Assembly (NCBI RefSeq): GCF_036967205.1
Contig: NZ_CP146022.1
Coordinates: forward strand, 6,510,001 to 6,574,000
DNA from: Streptomyces sp. Q6
Lineage (GTDB): Bacteria > Actinomycetota > Actinomycetes > Streptomycetales > Streptomycetaceae
Reading direction: 5' to 3'
DNA: 64,000 bases
Shown piece by piece: positions 14,641 to 23,205 of the stretch; the first letter of the stretch is position 1, and the number at the start of each line of letters is the position of its first letter. Both the position numbers and the translations under genes were made by a program. Under the pieces are notes generated by a model. The model was not told the origin of the DNA and ran no database searches. It saw only the letters and a program-made list of their open reading frames with translations.

Positions 14641-16926
14641 GTGCGTCCCCAGAAGATCGCCGTCGTCGGCGGTGGCCCCGGCGGCCTGTACGCGGCCGCG
14701 CTCCTCAAACGCCTCGACCCGGACCGCGAGATCACCGTCTGGGAGCGCAACGCGCCGCACGACACGTTCGGCTTCGGCGTCGTCCTGTCCGACGAGACCC
14801 TCGGGGGCATCGAGCACGCCGACCCGGTCGTCTACGCTGCGCTGCGCGACGAGTTCGTGCGCTGGGACGACATCGACATCGTGCACCGCGGCGTCCGGCA
14901 CACCTCGGGCGGCCACGGCTTCGCGGCACTCGGCCGTCGCCGTCTCCTGGAGATACTGCAGGGCCGCTGCCGCCAGCTCGGCGTCGAGCTGCGCTTCCGC
15001 ACGGAGGCACCGCCCGCGGCCGAGCTCTCCGCGGCGCACGACCTGGTGATCGCCGCCGACGGAGTGCGCAGCCGTACGCGCGAGACGTACGCCGACGCGT
15101 TCCGCCCGCACATCGAGGAGCACCGCAACCGCTACATCTGGCTCGCCGCCGACTTCGCCTTCGACGCGTTCCGCTTCGAGATCGCCGAGACCGAGCACGG
15201 CGTGATGCAGCTGCACGGCTACCCGTTCAGCGACCACGAGTCGACCGTGATCGTCGAGATGCGCGAGGAGGTGTGGCGGGCGGCCGGCTTCGACGACATG
15301 GACGTACGGGAATCGGTGGAGCGCAGCGCGAAGATCTTCACGGACGCGCTCGGCGGGCGGGGCCTGAAGTCCAACAACTCGTCCTGGCTGACCTTCCGCA
15401 CGGTCGTCAACGACCGCTGGTCGCACGGCAATCGCGTCCTCATCGGCGACGCCGCGCACACCGCTCACTTCTCCATCGGCTCCGGCACCAAGCTCGCCGT
15501 CGAGGATGCCCTCGCGCTCGCCGCCTGCCTGCACGAACACCCCACCACCGGTGCGGCGTTGAAGGCGTACGAGGCCGAACGCCGCCCCGTCGTCGCCTCC
15601 ACGCAGCGCGCGGCGCGGGCCAGCCTGGAGTGGTTCGAGGAGCTGGGCCGCTACCTGGACCAGCCGCCGCGCCAGTTCGCCTTCAACCTGCTCACCCGCT
15701 CGCGCCGCGTCACGCACGACAACCTGCGGCTGCGCGACGCACGCTTCACGGAGTCGGTGGAGAGGGAGTTCGGCTGCCCGGAGGGTACGCCGCCGATGTT
15801 CACCCCGTTCGCGCTGCGCGGGCTGCGGCTGCGGAACCGGGTCGTCGTCTCGCCGATGGACATGTACTCGGCGGTCGACGGGGTGCCCGGGGACTTCCAC
15901 CTCGTGCATCTGGGGGCGCGGGCGCTCGGCGGGGCGGGCCTGGTGATGACGGAGATGGTGTGCGTGAGCCCGCGGGGCCGCATCACCCCCGGCTGCGCCG
16001 GGCTCTACACCCCCGAACAGGCCGCCGCCTGGCGCCGGATCGTGGAGTTCGTGCACACCCGGGCGCCCGGCACGGCGATCGGGGTGCAGCTCGGGCACTC
16101 CGGCCGCAAGGGATCGACGCGGCTCATGTGGGAGGGCATCGACGAACCATTGCCCGACCCGGACGACAACTGGCCGCTCGTGGCGGCCTCTCCGATCCCG
16201 TACAAGCCAGGTGTCAGCCAGACCCCGAGCGAGCTGACCGCCGCCCAACTGGAGGAGATCCGGGAGGAGTTCGTGTCGGCGGCGTGGCGCGCGGCGCGGG
16301 CCGGCTTCGACCTCCTGGAACTGCACTGCGCGCACGGCTATCTGCTGTCCGGTTTCCTGTCGCCGCTGACCAACCGGCGCACGGACGCGTACGGAGGTTC
16401 CCTGGAGGGCCGCCTGAAGTTCCCGCTGGAGGTCTTCGACGCGGTGCGCGGGGTGTGGCCCGACGACCGGCCGATGACCGTGCGGATCTCGGCGACGGAC
16501 TGGGCGCAGGGCGGTACCGGCGCCGAGGACGCCGTGGCGTTCGCGCGGGCCTTCGCCGCGCACGGCGCCGACGCGATCGACGTGTCCACGGGGCAGGTCG
16601 TCGCGGAGGAGCGGCCCGCGTACGGGCGCTCGTACCAGGTGCCGTACGCGGACCGGATCAGGGGCGAGGCCGGGATCCCGGTGATCTCGGTCGGGGCGAT
16701 CTCGTCGTGGGACGACGTCAACTCGCTGGTCCTGGCCGGACGTACGGACCTGTGCGCGCTGGCCCGGCCGCACCTGTACGACCCGAACTGGACGCTGCAC
16801 GCCGCCGCGGAGCAGGGCTACACGGGGCCGGGTGTCGTCTGGCCCGAGCCGTACCGCGCGGGGAGCCGCCGCCCGCAGACAGGACGCTCGGACGACCCCC
16901 GGCCACGCCTTGTCCTGCCGGGGTGA
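14641..16926 (+). CDS. bifunctional 2-aminobenzoyl-/salicylyl-CoA monooxygenase-reductase
   Basis: 761 residues from GTG 14641 (SD AGGGGAGG). N-terminal half (1 to ~385): FAD aromatic hydroxylase with GGGPGG at 10-15, ERNAPHDTFGFGVVLSDETL and RVLIGDAAHTAHFSIGSGTK. C-terminal half (~386-761): Old Yellow Enzyme fold, starting MFTPFALRGLRLRNRVVVSP, with GVQLGHSGRKG, LHCAHGYLLSGFLSP, NRRTDAYGGS and a late VISVGAI. This fusion is the architecture of Azoarcus 2-aminobenzoyl-CoA monooxygenase/reductase; database copies are also named salicylyl-CoA 5-hydroxylase/oxidoreductase. It would hydroxylate and then reduce an aromatic CoA ester. The matching ligase and beta-oxidation-type genes lie at 22.4-26.6 kb. 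Exact ring substituent not decided by sequence. Confidence 0.88.
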   Translation: MRPQKIAVVGGGPGGLYAAALLKRLDPDREITVWERNAPHDTFGFGVVLSDETLGGIEHADPVVYAALRDEFVRWDDIDIVHRGVRHTSGGHGFAALGRRRLLEILQGRCRQLGVELRFRTEAPPAAELSAAHDLVIAADGVRSRTRETYADAFRPHIEEHRNRYIWLAADFAFDAFRFEIAETEHGVMQLHGYPFSDHESTVIVEMREEVWRAAGFDDMDVRESVERSAKIFTDALGGRGLKSNNSSWLTFRTVVNDRWSHGNRVLIGDAAHTAHFSIGSGTKLAVEDALALAACLHEHPTTGAALKAYEAERRPVVASTQRAARASLEWFEELGRYLDQPPRQFAFNLLTRSRRVTHDNLRLRDARFTESVEREFGCPEGTPPMFTPFALRGLRLRNRVVVSPMDMYSAVDGVPGDFHLVHLGARALGGAGLVMTEMVCVSPRGRITPGCAGLYTPEQAAAWRRIVEFVHTRAPGTAIGVQLGHSGRKGSTRLMWEGIDEPLPDPDDNWPLVAASPIPYKPGVSQTPSELTAAQLEEIREEFVSAAWRAARAGFDLLELHCAHGYLLSGFLSPLTNRRTDAYGGSLEGRLKFPLEVFDAVRGVWPDDRPMTVRISATDWAQGGTGAEDAVAFARAFAAHGADAIDVSTGQVVAEERPAYGRSYQVPYADRIRGEAGIPVISVGAISSWDDVNSLVLAGRTDLCALARPHLYDPNWTLHAAAEQGYTGPGVVWPEPYRAGSRRPQTGRSDDPRPRLVLPG

Positions 16927-16962
16927 GGGTTTCGTCGCGGGTGGCGGGTCCGCGAGCTCGCT

Positions 16963-17045
16963 GGGGGAAAGCGCGGCGAAGCCGCAAGCTTTCAGGGGCG
17001 CGGGGAACCACGCGACCAGCCCCCACCGAACCCGCACCCGCCGAC
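16963..17045 (-). repeat. dispersed intergenic repeat, copy 2, with terminator hairpin
   Basis: Reverse-complement relative of 9098-9190. It contains the stem GAAAGC-GCGGC (16967-16977), loop GAA, GCCGC-AA-GCTTTC (16981-16993), placed between the convergent ends of the monooxygenase gene and cysN. It probably terminates both transcripts. Confidence 0.7.
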
Positions 17046-17049
17046 AGAT

Positions 17050-18258
17050 CTACCCGGGCAGCACCACCATCCCCGCGGTCAACGTCGTCCCCTCCACCGG
17101 GTCCACGACCAAGAACGCCCCGGTCCGCCGAATCGCCGCGTAATCGTCGACGACAACCGGCTCCGCCGTGCGCAGCACAACCCGCCCGAGGTCGTTCACG
17201 CCCAAGGTGTCCGCCCCGTCCAGCGACCTGACGACGGCCCTCACCGTCCGCGTGGTGTGCCGCACCAGAACACGCTGCCCCACCACCAACGGCTGATCCG
17301 CCAGATGGCACACCGCCGCCGTCACGTCCCGCGTCACGACCGGCGCCCGGTCGTCCGCCGGAGCGATCAAGTCGCCCCGCGCCACGTCCAGTTCATCGGC
17401 GAGCCGCACCGTGAACGAGGCCCCCGCGTGGGCCTCGACCGCCTCCGTGCCGAGCACGTCCAGGCCCACGATCGTCGTCGTACGGCCCGACGGGTGCACG
17501 GTCACGGCATCGCCGACGCGCAGCGTGCCGGACACCAACTGCCCGGCGTAGTAACGGGATTCACCGTGCCGGATGACGTACTGGACGGGGAAGCGGGCGG
17601 GCGTCCCGGACGGCTCGGCGGACACCGGCACCGTCTCCAGGTGCTCCAGGACGGTCGGGCCGCCGTACCAGTCCATGTTGGCGGACGGCTCCACGACGTT
17701 GTCACCGGCGAGCGCGGAGATCGGGATCGCGGTGACCGCCGATACGCCCAACTCCCGCGCGTACGCGGCGAACTCCTCGGTGATCGCGGCGAACACGGAC
17801 TCCTCGTAGCCGACCAGGTCCATCTTGTTCACGGCGAGCACGACGTGCGGCACGCGCAGCAGGGCGGCGATCGCCGCGTGCCGGCGGGTCTGCTCGACGA
17901 CGCCGTCGCGCGCGTCCACCAGGATGACGGTGAGCTCGGCCGTGGACGCGCCGGTGACCATGTTCCGGGTGTACTGCACGTGCCCCGGGGTGTCCGCGAG
18001 GATGAAGCGGCGGCGCGGGGTCGCGAAGTAGCGGTAGGCCACGTCGATGGTGATGCCCTGCTCGCGCTCGGCGCGCAGCCCGTCCGTGAGCAGCGCCAGG
18101 TCCGGCGTGCCCGTGCGGGAGATCGACTCCAGCTGGTCGGCGAGGACCGACTTGGAGTCGTGCAGCAGACGGCCCACCAGCGTGGACTTGCCGTCGTCGA
18201 CGGAACCGGCCGTGGCCAGGCGCAGCGTGCCGACCTCGGCCGCGGTGGATGTGCTCAT
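17050..18258 (-). CDS. cysN: sulfate adenylyltransferase large subunit (GTPase)
   Basis: 402 residues from ATG 18258. CysN is the GTPase that drives CysD to form adenosine 5'-phosphosulfate from ATP and sulfate. G-motifs: GSVDDGKST from 18, switch region EREQGITIDVAYRYF, DTPGH at 89-93, NKMD at 144-147. Shorter than the E. coli protein (about 475) and not fused to APS kinase, which is separate here. Last gene of a six-gene minus-strand operon; the cysD stop ends 2 bp before this start. The operon opens with a sulfotransferase and contains no APS/PAPS reductase, so its APS is probably for PAPS-dependent sulfation rather than cysteine synthesis (inference). Confidence 0.93.
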   Translation of the reverse strand: MSTSTAAEVGTLRLATAGSVDDGKSTLVGRLLHDSKSVLADQLESISRTGTPDLALLTDGLRAEREQGITIDVAYRYFATPRRRFILADTPGHVQYTRNMVTGASTAELTVILVDARDGVVEQTRRHAAIAALLRVPHVVLAVNKMDLVGYEESVFAAITEEFAAYARELGVSAVTAIPISALAGDNVVEPSANMDWYGGPTVLEHLETVPVSAEPSGTPARFPVQYVIRHGESRYYAGQLVSGTLRVGDAVTVHPSGRTTTIVGLDVLGTEAVEAHAGASFTVRLADELDVARGDLIAPADDRAPVVTRDVTAAVCHLADQPLVVGQRVLVRHTTRTVRAVVRSLDGADTLGVNDLGRVVLRTAEPVVVDDYAAIRRTGAFLVVDPVEGTTLTAGMVVLPG

Positions 18259-18260
18259 GT

Positions 18261-19169
18261 CTAGAAGTACCCTTCGCGCTTGCGGTCTTCCATCGCGGCC
18301 TCGGACATCTTGTCGTCGGCGCGCGTGGCACCGCGCTCGGTGAGCCGGGACGCCGCGATCTCCGCGATGACCTGCTCCAGCGTCTCGGCGTCGGAGTCGA
18401 CGGCGCCCGTGCAGGACATGTCGCCGACCGTGCGGTAGCGCACCTGCCGCTTCTGTGGGATCTCGCCCTCCTCGGGGCCGCCCCACGCCCCGGCGGTCAG
18501 CCACATGCCGCCCCGGTCGAACACCTCGCGCCGGTGGGCGAAGTAGATCTCCGGCAGCTCGATCCGCTCGCGGGCGATGTACTGCCACACGTCGAGCTCG
18601 GTCCAGTTGGAGAGCGGGAAGACGCGGACGTGTTCGCCGGGCGCGTGGCGGCCGTTGTAGAGCTGCCACAGCTCGGGGCGCTGGCGGCGCGGGTCCCACT
18701 GCGAGAACTCGTCCCGCAGGGAGAACACCCGCTCCTTGGCGCGTGCCTTCTCCTCGTCGCGGCGCCCGCCGCCGAAGACGGCGTCGAACTTCTCCGCCTG
18801 GATCTTCTCCGTCAGCGGCACCGTCTGGAGCGGGTTGCGCGTCCCGTCGGGGCGCTCCTTGAGCACACCGCGGTCGATGTAGTCCTGCACGTGCGCGACG
18901 TGCAGCCGCAGCCCGTGCTCGGCGACGACGCGGTCGCGGTACGCGAGGACCTCCGGGAAGTTGTGCCCGGTGTCGACGTGCAGCAGCGGGAACGGCACCG
19001 GCGCGGGCGCGAACGCCTTGAGCGCCAGGTGCAGCATGACGATCGAGTCCTTGCCGCCGGAGAAGAGGATCACCGGCCGCTCGAACTCGCCCGCCACCTC
19101 ACGGAAGATGTGCACCGCCTCGGACTCCAGAGCGTCCAGGTGGCTCAGCGCGTACGGTGAGTCGCTCAC
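18261..19169 (-). CDS. cysD: sulfate adenylyltransferase small subunit
   Basis: 302 residues from GTG 19169, which overlaps the cysC stop (GTGA). PP-loop ATP pyrophosphatase motif SGGKDS at 37-42; then LLHVDTGHNFPEVLAYRD, AVFGGGRRDEEKARAKER, FPLSNWTELDVWQYIARE and the C-terminal AAMEDRKREGYF, which is the usual end of CysD. It makes the AMP-sulfate anhydride bond, coupled to GTP hydrolysis by CysN. Normal length; all motifs present. Confidence 0.95.
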   Translation of the reverse strand: MSDSPYALSHLDALESEAVHIFREVAGEFERPVILFSGGKDSIVMLHLALKAFAPAPVPFPLLHVDTGHNFPEVLAYRDRVVAEHGLRLHVAHVQDYIDRGVLKERPDGTRNPLQTVPLTEKIQAEKFDAVFGGGRRDEEKARAKERVFSLRDEFSQWDPRRQRPELWQLYNGRHAPGEHVRVFPLSNWTELDVWQYIARERIELPEIYFAHRREVFDRGGMWLTAGAWGGPEEGEIPQKRQVRYRTVGDMSCTGAVDSDAETLEQVIAEIAASRLTERGATRADDKMSEAAMEDRKREGYF

Positions 19170-19723
19170 ACCAGCCCCCTCGCCGCGAGGACCGCGTGCA
19201 CCGAGGCCACCGACTCCACCGGCGTCCGGTGCCGCGTCTCCAGGACCAGATCCGGGTCGACCGGCGGCTCGTACGGGTCGTCGACGCCGGTCAGTCCCTT
19301 GAGCTGCCCCGCGGCCTGACGCGCGTACAGGCCCTTGACGTCGCGCTCGCGGCACACCTCGACCGGAGTGGCGACATGCACCTCGAGGTACGGGGTGTCG
19401 CTCGTCGCGTGCCGCTTGCGCACGGCCTCGCGGCTGTCGGCGTAGGGCGCGATGACGGGTACGACGGCGAGGATGCCATTGCGGGCGAGGATCTCGGCGA
19501 CCAGGCCGATGCGCTGCACGTTCGTGTTGCGGTCCTCGCGGCTGAAGCCGAGGCCCGCCGACAGGAAGCGGCGGATCTCGTCGCCGTCGAGCACCTCGAC
19601 CCGGTGCCCCTCGGAACGCAGCCGTCCGGCGAGGGCGCGCGCCACCGTGGTCTTGCCGGAACTGGGCAGCCCCGTCAGCCAGATCGTGGCTCCCTGCGGG
19701 CGGGTCGTCGTGGCCGTAGTCAT
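19166..19723 (-). CDS. cysC: adenylyl-sulfate kinase
   Basis: 185 residues from ATG 19723, overlapping the glycosyltransferase stop (ATGA). APS kinase phosphorylates APS at 3' to give PAPS, the sulfuryl donor. GLPSSGKT P-loop at 18-25, LDGDEIRRFLSAGLGFSRED, the APS-binding RNTNVQRIG, CRERDVKGLYARQAAGQLKG and GVDDPYEPP. As a stand-alone kinase between the sulfotransferase and cysDN, it completes a full sulfate-to-PAPS route inside one operon. Confidence 0.95.
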   Translation of the reverse strand: MTTATTTRPQGATIWLTGLPSSGKTTVARALAGRLRSEGHRVEVLDGDEIRRFLSAGLGFSREDRNTNVQRIGLVAEILARNGILAVVPVIAPYADSREAVRKRHATSDTPYLEVHVATPVEVCRERDVKGLYARQAAGQLKGLTGVDDPYEPPVDPDLVLETRHRTPVESVASVHAVLAARGLV

Positions 19724-20958
19724 ACGTGCTGTCCTTTCGCGGCGCCGGGCGCGGGCCGCAGGCCATCGGGGGTGGTCAGTTCGGTGAAGAGGGCTTCCCA
19801 GCGCGGGTGCACCGCGTCGGGCCCGTAGGCGGCGGCCGTCAGGAGCGCCGCCGTGCCCATCTCCGTACGCAGGTCGTGGTCGCCCATGAGGCGGCCGAGC
19901 GCGTCGGCGAGGGCGTCCGGGTCCTGCTCCGGCACGAGCAGACCGTCCACGCCGTGCGTGAGCACGTCGGAGGGGCCCGTCGGGCAGTCGAAGGAGACCA
20001 CCGGGAGGGCGTGGGCCATCGCCTCGATCATCACCATGGGCAGGCCCTCGAACCGTGAACTCAGCACGTACACAGAGGACTTGGCGAGTTCGTCGTCGAG
20101 GCGGTCGGTGTGGCCCATCAGGAAGACGTGGTTGTAGAGGTGGTGCTCCTCGATGAGGGCGCGCAGCTGCGCCTTCTTCTCGCCGCTGCCGTAGATCCTC
20201 AACTGCCAGTCGGGGTAGGCCTCGACGAGCTTCGCCCACGCGGTGATCAGCAGGTCGAAGCCCTTCTGCGGGAACAGCCGGCCGGCCGCGACCACGATCT
20301 TCGCCTCGTGGTTCGAGGGGACCTGGTCGAGCGAGTGCACGGCGTTCGGGATGCGCACGACGCGCGTGCCGGGCAGCAGCCGCGCGTACTCCGTGCGATC
20401 ACGCTCCGTCAGAACGGCGACCGCCGCGAAGCGTTCGTAGGTCTCGACGATCCGCCGCTGCACGTCCGGCCGGTGCGTGCCGTGGTTCATGTGCTCCTGC
20501 GCGACCCGCACGACGCCGTTCGTGGCGTGGGCGGCGGACAGGAAGTTCAGGGCGGGCCGCGTCGTGACGAGCACGCCGTCGGTGAGCGAGCGCAGGTAGT
20601 CGGCGAGGGCGAGTTCGAGGCGCCGGTCGAAGTACCGGTAGCCGAACTCGCCGCGGGGTATCTCGCGCGCCGGCCGGTCGATCAGCCGCTCGCGCCTGCG
20701 GGCGCGCCACCGGCCGGCGAGGCCGCGCGCGGGCTCCGGCGGCGCCTCGGCGCTCTCGCGCAGATCGACGAGCGTGCGGACGCGGACGCGCGTGTCCAGC
20801 GGGAACTGGAGCTCGTCACGGCGGCGCACCGCGCTGACGATCTCCACGTCCCAGCCCGCCGCCGTGAGGGAGTTGGCCTGGTTGAAGACGGTGCGGATGG
20901 TGCCGCCGCGTCCGTACGCGTGCAGGAGGAGGTATCTCACCTTCACGGGAGTCGTCAT
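19720..20958 (-). CDS. GT4-family glycosyltransferase in sulfation operon
   Basis: 412 residues from ATG 20958, overlapping the upstream stop. GT-B fold: N-terminal VRYLLLHAYGRGGTIRTVFN (acceptor/nucleotide loop), central IPNAVHSLDQVP, donor half AAGRLFPQKGFDLLITAWAK, LRIYGSGEKKAQLRALIEE, and the E-x7-E element in SSRFEGLPMVMIEAMAHALP followed by PTGPSDVLTHGVDGLLV. Retaining transferase of the GT4 class using an NDP-sugar, cytoplasmic. Similar enzymes work in wall teichoic-acid-like or capsule assembly in actinobacteria. With the sulfotransferase beside it, a likely job is adding or extending the sugar that is sulfated; that is inference. Confidence 0.85.
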   Translation of the reverse strand: MTTPVKVRYLLLHAYGRGGTIRTVFNQANSLTAAGWDVEIVSAVRRRDELQFPLDTRVRVRTLVDLRESAEAPPEPARGLAGRWRARRRERLIDRPAREIPRGEFGYRYFDRRLELALADYLRSLTDGVLVTTRPALNFLSAAHATNGVVRVAQEHMNHGTHRPDVQRRIVETYERFAAVAVLTERDRTEYARLLPGTRVVRIPNAVHSLDQVPSNHEAKIVVAAGRLFPQKGFDLLITAWAKLVEAYPDWQLRIYGSGEKKAQLRALIEEHHLYNHVFLMGHTDRLDDELAKSSVYVLSSRFEGLPMVMIEAMAHALPVVSFDCPTGPSDVLTHGVDGLLVPEQDPDALADALGRLMGDHDLRTEMGTAALLTAAAYGPDAVHPRWEALFTELTTPDGLRPAPGAAKGQHV

Positions 20959-21368
20959 GAGCGACACTCCAGCGACAGGTTGTCCTCGACCGTGAAGTAC
21001 GGCCGTACGGCGAAGTCCGCGCCGGGGACGGGCTGTTCGGGGTACACCATCACGGCCTTCTTGCCGCGGATGTCGTCGAGCTTGCGGCCGACGCGCAGCG
21101 TGTGGGACCCGTCCGTCAGGTGCAGGTCCCACTGCTCGGTGCCGGTGAAGCCGTCGTACGCGGCGAGGTCGGACACCTTCCACGTACAGGTGAAGTCCGC
21201 GCCCTCCCGCTCGGCGTCGTAGCGCAGGACGTGCTCGGTGCGTGAGCGGCGGGTCAGCAGCAGCCGCCAGCGGGCCCCCGCACCGTCGGTCAGCCCGTGC
21301 AGGCGGCCGACGACCCGGATCCGCCCGTCGCGCGGCCACACCTGCTCCACCTCGGCCCGGGGCTTCAC
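20955..21368 (-). CDS. small beta-rich protein of the sulfation operon, unknown
   Basis: 137 residues from GTG 21368 (GTGA overlap with the sulfotransferase stop) and ending in an ATGA overlap with the glycosyltransferase start. No signal peptide, membrane segment or catalytic motif. Alternating hydrophobic strands (RIRVVGRLHGL, RWRLLLTRR, FTCTWKVSDLA, EQWDLHLTDG, HTLRVGRKLDDI, FAVRPYFTVEDNLSLECR) suggest an immunoglobulin-like beta-sandwich. Similar sandwich modules are appended to some Streptomyces glycopolymer transferases, and a stand-alone version may dock the glycosyltransferase or sulfotransferase to its polymer. I do not recognise a named family. Confidence 0.75.
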   Translation of the reverse strand: MKPRAEVEQVWPRDGRIRVVGRLHGLTDGAGARWRLLLTRRSRTEHVLRYDAEREGADFTCTWKVSDLAAYDGFTGTEQWDLHLTDGSHTLRVGRKLDDIRGKKAVMVYPEQPVPGADFAVRPYFTVEDNLSLECRS

Positions 21369-22261
21369 TTGAGGTACCCCCACGCCTGGCTCATGGGCCG
21401 CAGGATCTCGGGGATCTCGTCGTCCTGCGGCAGCGGGCGGCCCTGCTGCACGCTGCCCGTGCGGATCTTGTCGCGCCAGTCGCCGAGGCCCTTCTGGATC
21501 TGCGTGTCGTCCTTCTTGCCGTACTCCAGCATCGACGGCTCGAAGTCCACGCCGAGGAAGGTGCACAGCGCGCGCAGCTTCGCCTCGGGGTCCTTGGTGA
21601 GGTCCTCGTAGCGCACGGTGTGCCCGCCGGTGAGGCCCTTGCGGGCGTGGTCGACGGCCTTCATGTAGCGCAGCGCGTCGGCGCACGCCTCCTCGTACGT
21701 CCGCTTCTCCGGGTCGCCCTCGTGCCACGACCGGGCGATGGAGGCGGGGTGACGCAGCAGGAACACGAAGCGGGCGTCGGGCCAGCAGTCGCGTATCCGC
21801 CGGTGGACGAAGGCGTTGCTCGGCGTCTTCTCGACGATGAAGTCCTTGCCGGAACGGGTGAGTTCACGGTGCAGGACGCGGTCCCACAGCAGATGCTCCA
21901 GATCGCCGCGGCCCAGGTCGAGGGCGTCCATGGCCCGCTCCGACAGCTTGCTGCCGTAGCCCACCTCCAGGCGGCGGATGTGCAGTTCGTGCGGGGCGTG
22001 CAGCCGCGGGTGCGCGTCGAGCAGCATGCGCAGCAGGGTCGAGCCGGAGCGCACCGGAGACATGATGAAGACCGGCCGTCGCAGCAGCCGATCGGTCGCC
22101 AGGTCGCCGGTCGTTCGATACGTCACGGCCGCCGCCGCGCGCTTCGCGGGCTGCGGGGCCCTGGCGGCCGGGGGCGTCACCTTCGGTGCGCTCCCGGCCC
22201 GGCGGACCTCGAGACCCGTGGCCGCGGACAGGGCCCGGTTCAGATTGCGCTTCAGACTCAT
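21365..22261 (-). CDS. PAPS-dependent sulfotransferase
   Basis: 298 residues from ATG 22261, first gene of the operon. The 5'-phosphosulfate loop is FIMSPVRSGSTLLRMLL (SPVRSGST at 68-75); the 3'-phosphate site follows in RFVFLLRHPASIARSWHEG, and KTPSNAFVHRR and VRYEDLTKDPEAKLRALCTFLG match the Sulfotransfer_1/3 fold. No membrane segment or signal peptide, so it works in the cytosol on a small molecule, lipid-linked glycan or precursor. With cysC-cysD-cysN downstream in the same transcript, the operon supplies its own PAPS. The preceding 112 bp hold the promoter, divergent from nothing (the PaaX gene converges on it from the right as the next minus-strand gene). Confidence 0.9.
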   Translation of the reverse strand: MSLKRNLNRALSAATGLEVRRAGSAPKVTPPAARAPQPAKRAAAAVTYRTTGDLATDRLLRRPVFIMSPVRSGSTLLRMLLDAHPRLHAPHELHIRRLEVGYGSKLSERAMDALDLGRGDLEHLLWDRVLHRELTRSGKDFIVEKTPSNAFVHRRIRDCWPDARFVFLLRHPASIARSWHEGDPEKRTYEEACADALRYMKAVDHARKGLTGGHTVRYEDLTKDPEAKLRALCTFLGVDFEPSMLEYGKKDDTQIQKGLGDWRDKIRTGSVQQGRPLPQDDEIPEILRPMSQAWGYLK

Positions 22262-22373
22262 ACGTCACGACGCTAAGCGCGCATTCTGAGAAGAGGGCCG
22301 GAGAGACCTGAGGGTTCCCTTAGCACCCTCTCATGTGGCGGGGATCACTTCCGATGTGTCGTTGATGCGGTCT

Positions 22374-23201
22374 TCACGAAGCGGCCTGCACGAAGCGGGC
22401 CCCGGCGGTCCGCAGCCGCTCGTCGAGCGCCCGGAACACCTCCGCGGAGCGGATCCCCGGCCAGCCCTCGGGCAGCAGCCGGGCGGGCAGCCCCGGGTCC
22501 GCGTACGGGAGATGCCGCCACGAGTCGAGCGCCGGCAGGTAGTCGCGGTACGCCTCCCGCGGCGGCGTGTCGACGCGGCCCTGCCAGGCGCGCAGCACGG
22601 GTTCGTGCTCGTCGAGGAACGCCTCGTGCAGTTTGGCCAGGGCGGACAGGTCCCACCAGCGGGCCACCGCGTCGGCCGTCGCCGTGAAGCCCAGGTGCTC
22701 GCCGCGGAACAGGTCGACGTATCCGGAGCAGCCGATCCGCTCCAGCGTGTGCCGGGTCTCCTCGTACAGGCCGGCCGGCGCCAGCCACACGCCCGGCGCG
22801 GCCGTGCCGAAACCGAGGCCGGTGAGCGTAGAGCGCAGGACGTGGCGCCGGGCCCGCTCGGACTCGGGGACGGAGAACACGGCGAGCACCCAGCCGCCCG
22901 CCGCGTCCCGGCTGCCGTAGATCCGGCGGTCGCCGTCGTCCAGGAGCTGGCGGGCGTCGTCGGACAGCGCGTATCCGGCGGCGCCCTCGGCCGTCCGCGC
23001 CGGCAGCAGCAGGCCGCGGCGCTTGAGCCGGGAGACGGCCGAGCGCACCGCGGGCGCGTCGACCCCGGCCGCGCCGAGCAGCCGGATCAGCTCGGCGACC
23101 GGGACGGGACCGGGGAAGTCGCGTCCGTAGGCGCCGTACAGGGTGACGATGAGGGAGCGCGGGGTGTGGGTGCTGCTGCTGTGAAAGGGCTGCTCGGACA
23201 C
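22374..23201 (-). CDS. PaaX-family transcriptional regulator
   Basis: 275 residues from GTG 23201, four bases after the ligase stop. N-terminal winged helix: PRSLIVTLYGAYGRDF, then VAELIRLLGAAGVDAPAVRSAVSRLKRRGLL with the recognition helix, followed by the PaaX C-terminal domain (GWVLAVFSVPESERARRHVLR, LGFGTAAPGVWLAP). Relatives repress phenylacetate catabolism and are released by the aryl-CoA thioester. Co-transcription with the aryl-CoA ligase gene fits a local repressor that senses the ligase product. Its likely operator is the divergent region 24871-25029. Confidence 0.88.
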   Translation of the reverse strand: MSEQPFHSSSTHTPRSLIVTLYGAYGRDFPGPVPVAELIRLLGAAGVDAPAVRSAVSRLKRRGLLLPARTAEGAAGYALSDDARQLLDDGDRRIYGSRDAAGGWVLAVFSVPESERARRHVLRSTLTGLGFGTAAPGVWLAPAGLYEETRHTLERIGCSGYVDLFRGEHLGFTATADAVARWWDLSALAKLHEAFLDEHEPVLRAWQGRVDTPPREAYRDYLPALDSWRHLPYADPGLPARLLPEGWPGIRSAEVFRALDERLRTAGARFVQAAS

Positions 23202-23205
23202 CTGA

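Noticed and set aside
22262-22373. An attachment site or island border next to the sulfation operon
   Set aside because: No tRNA gene, integrase or direct repeat pair was found around 17.0 or 22.3 kb.
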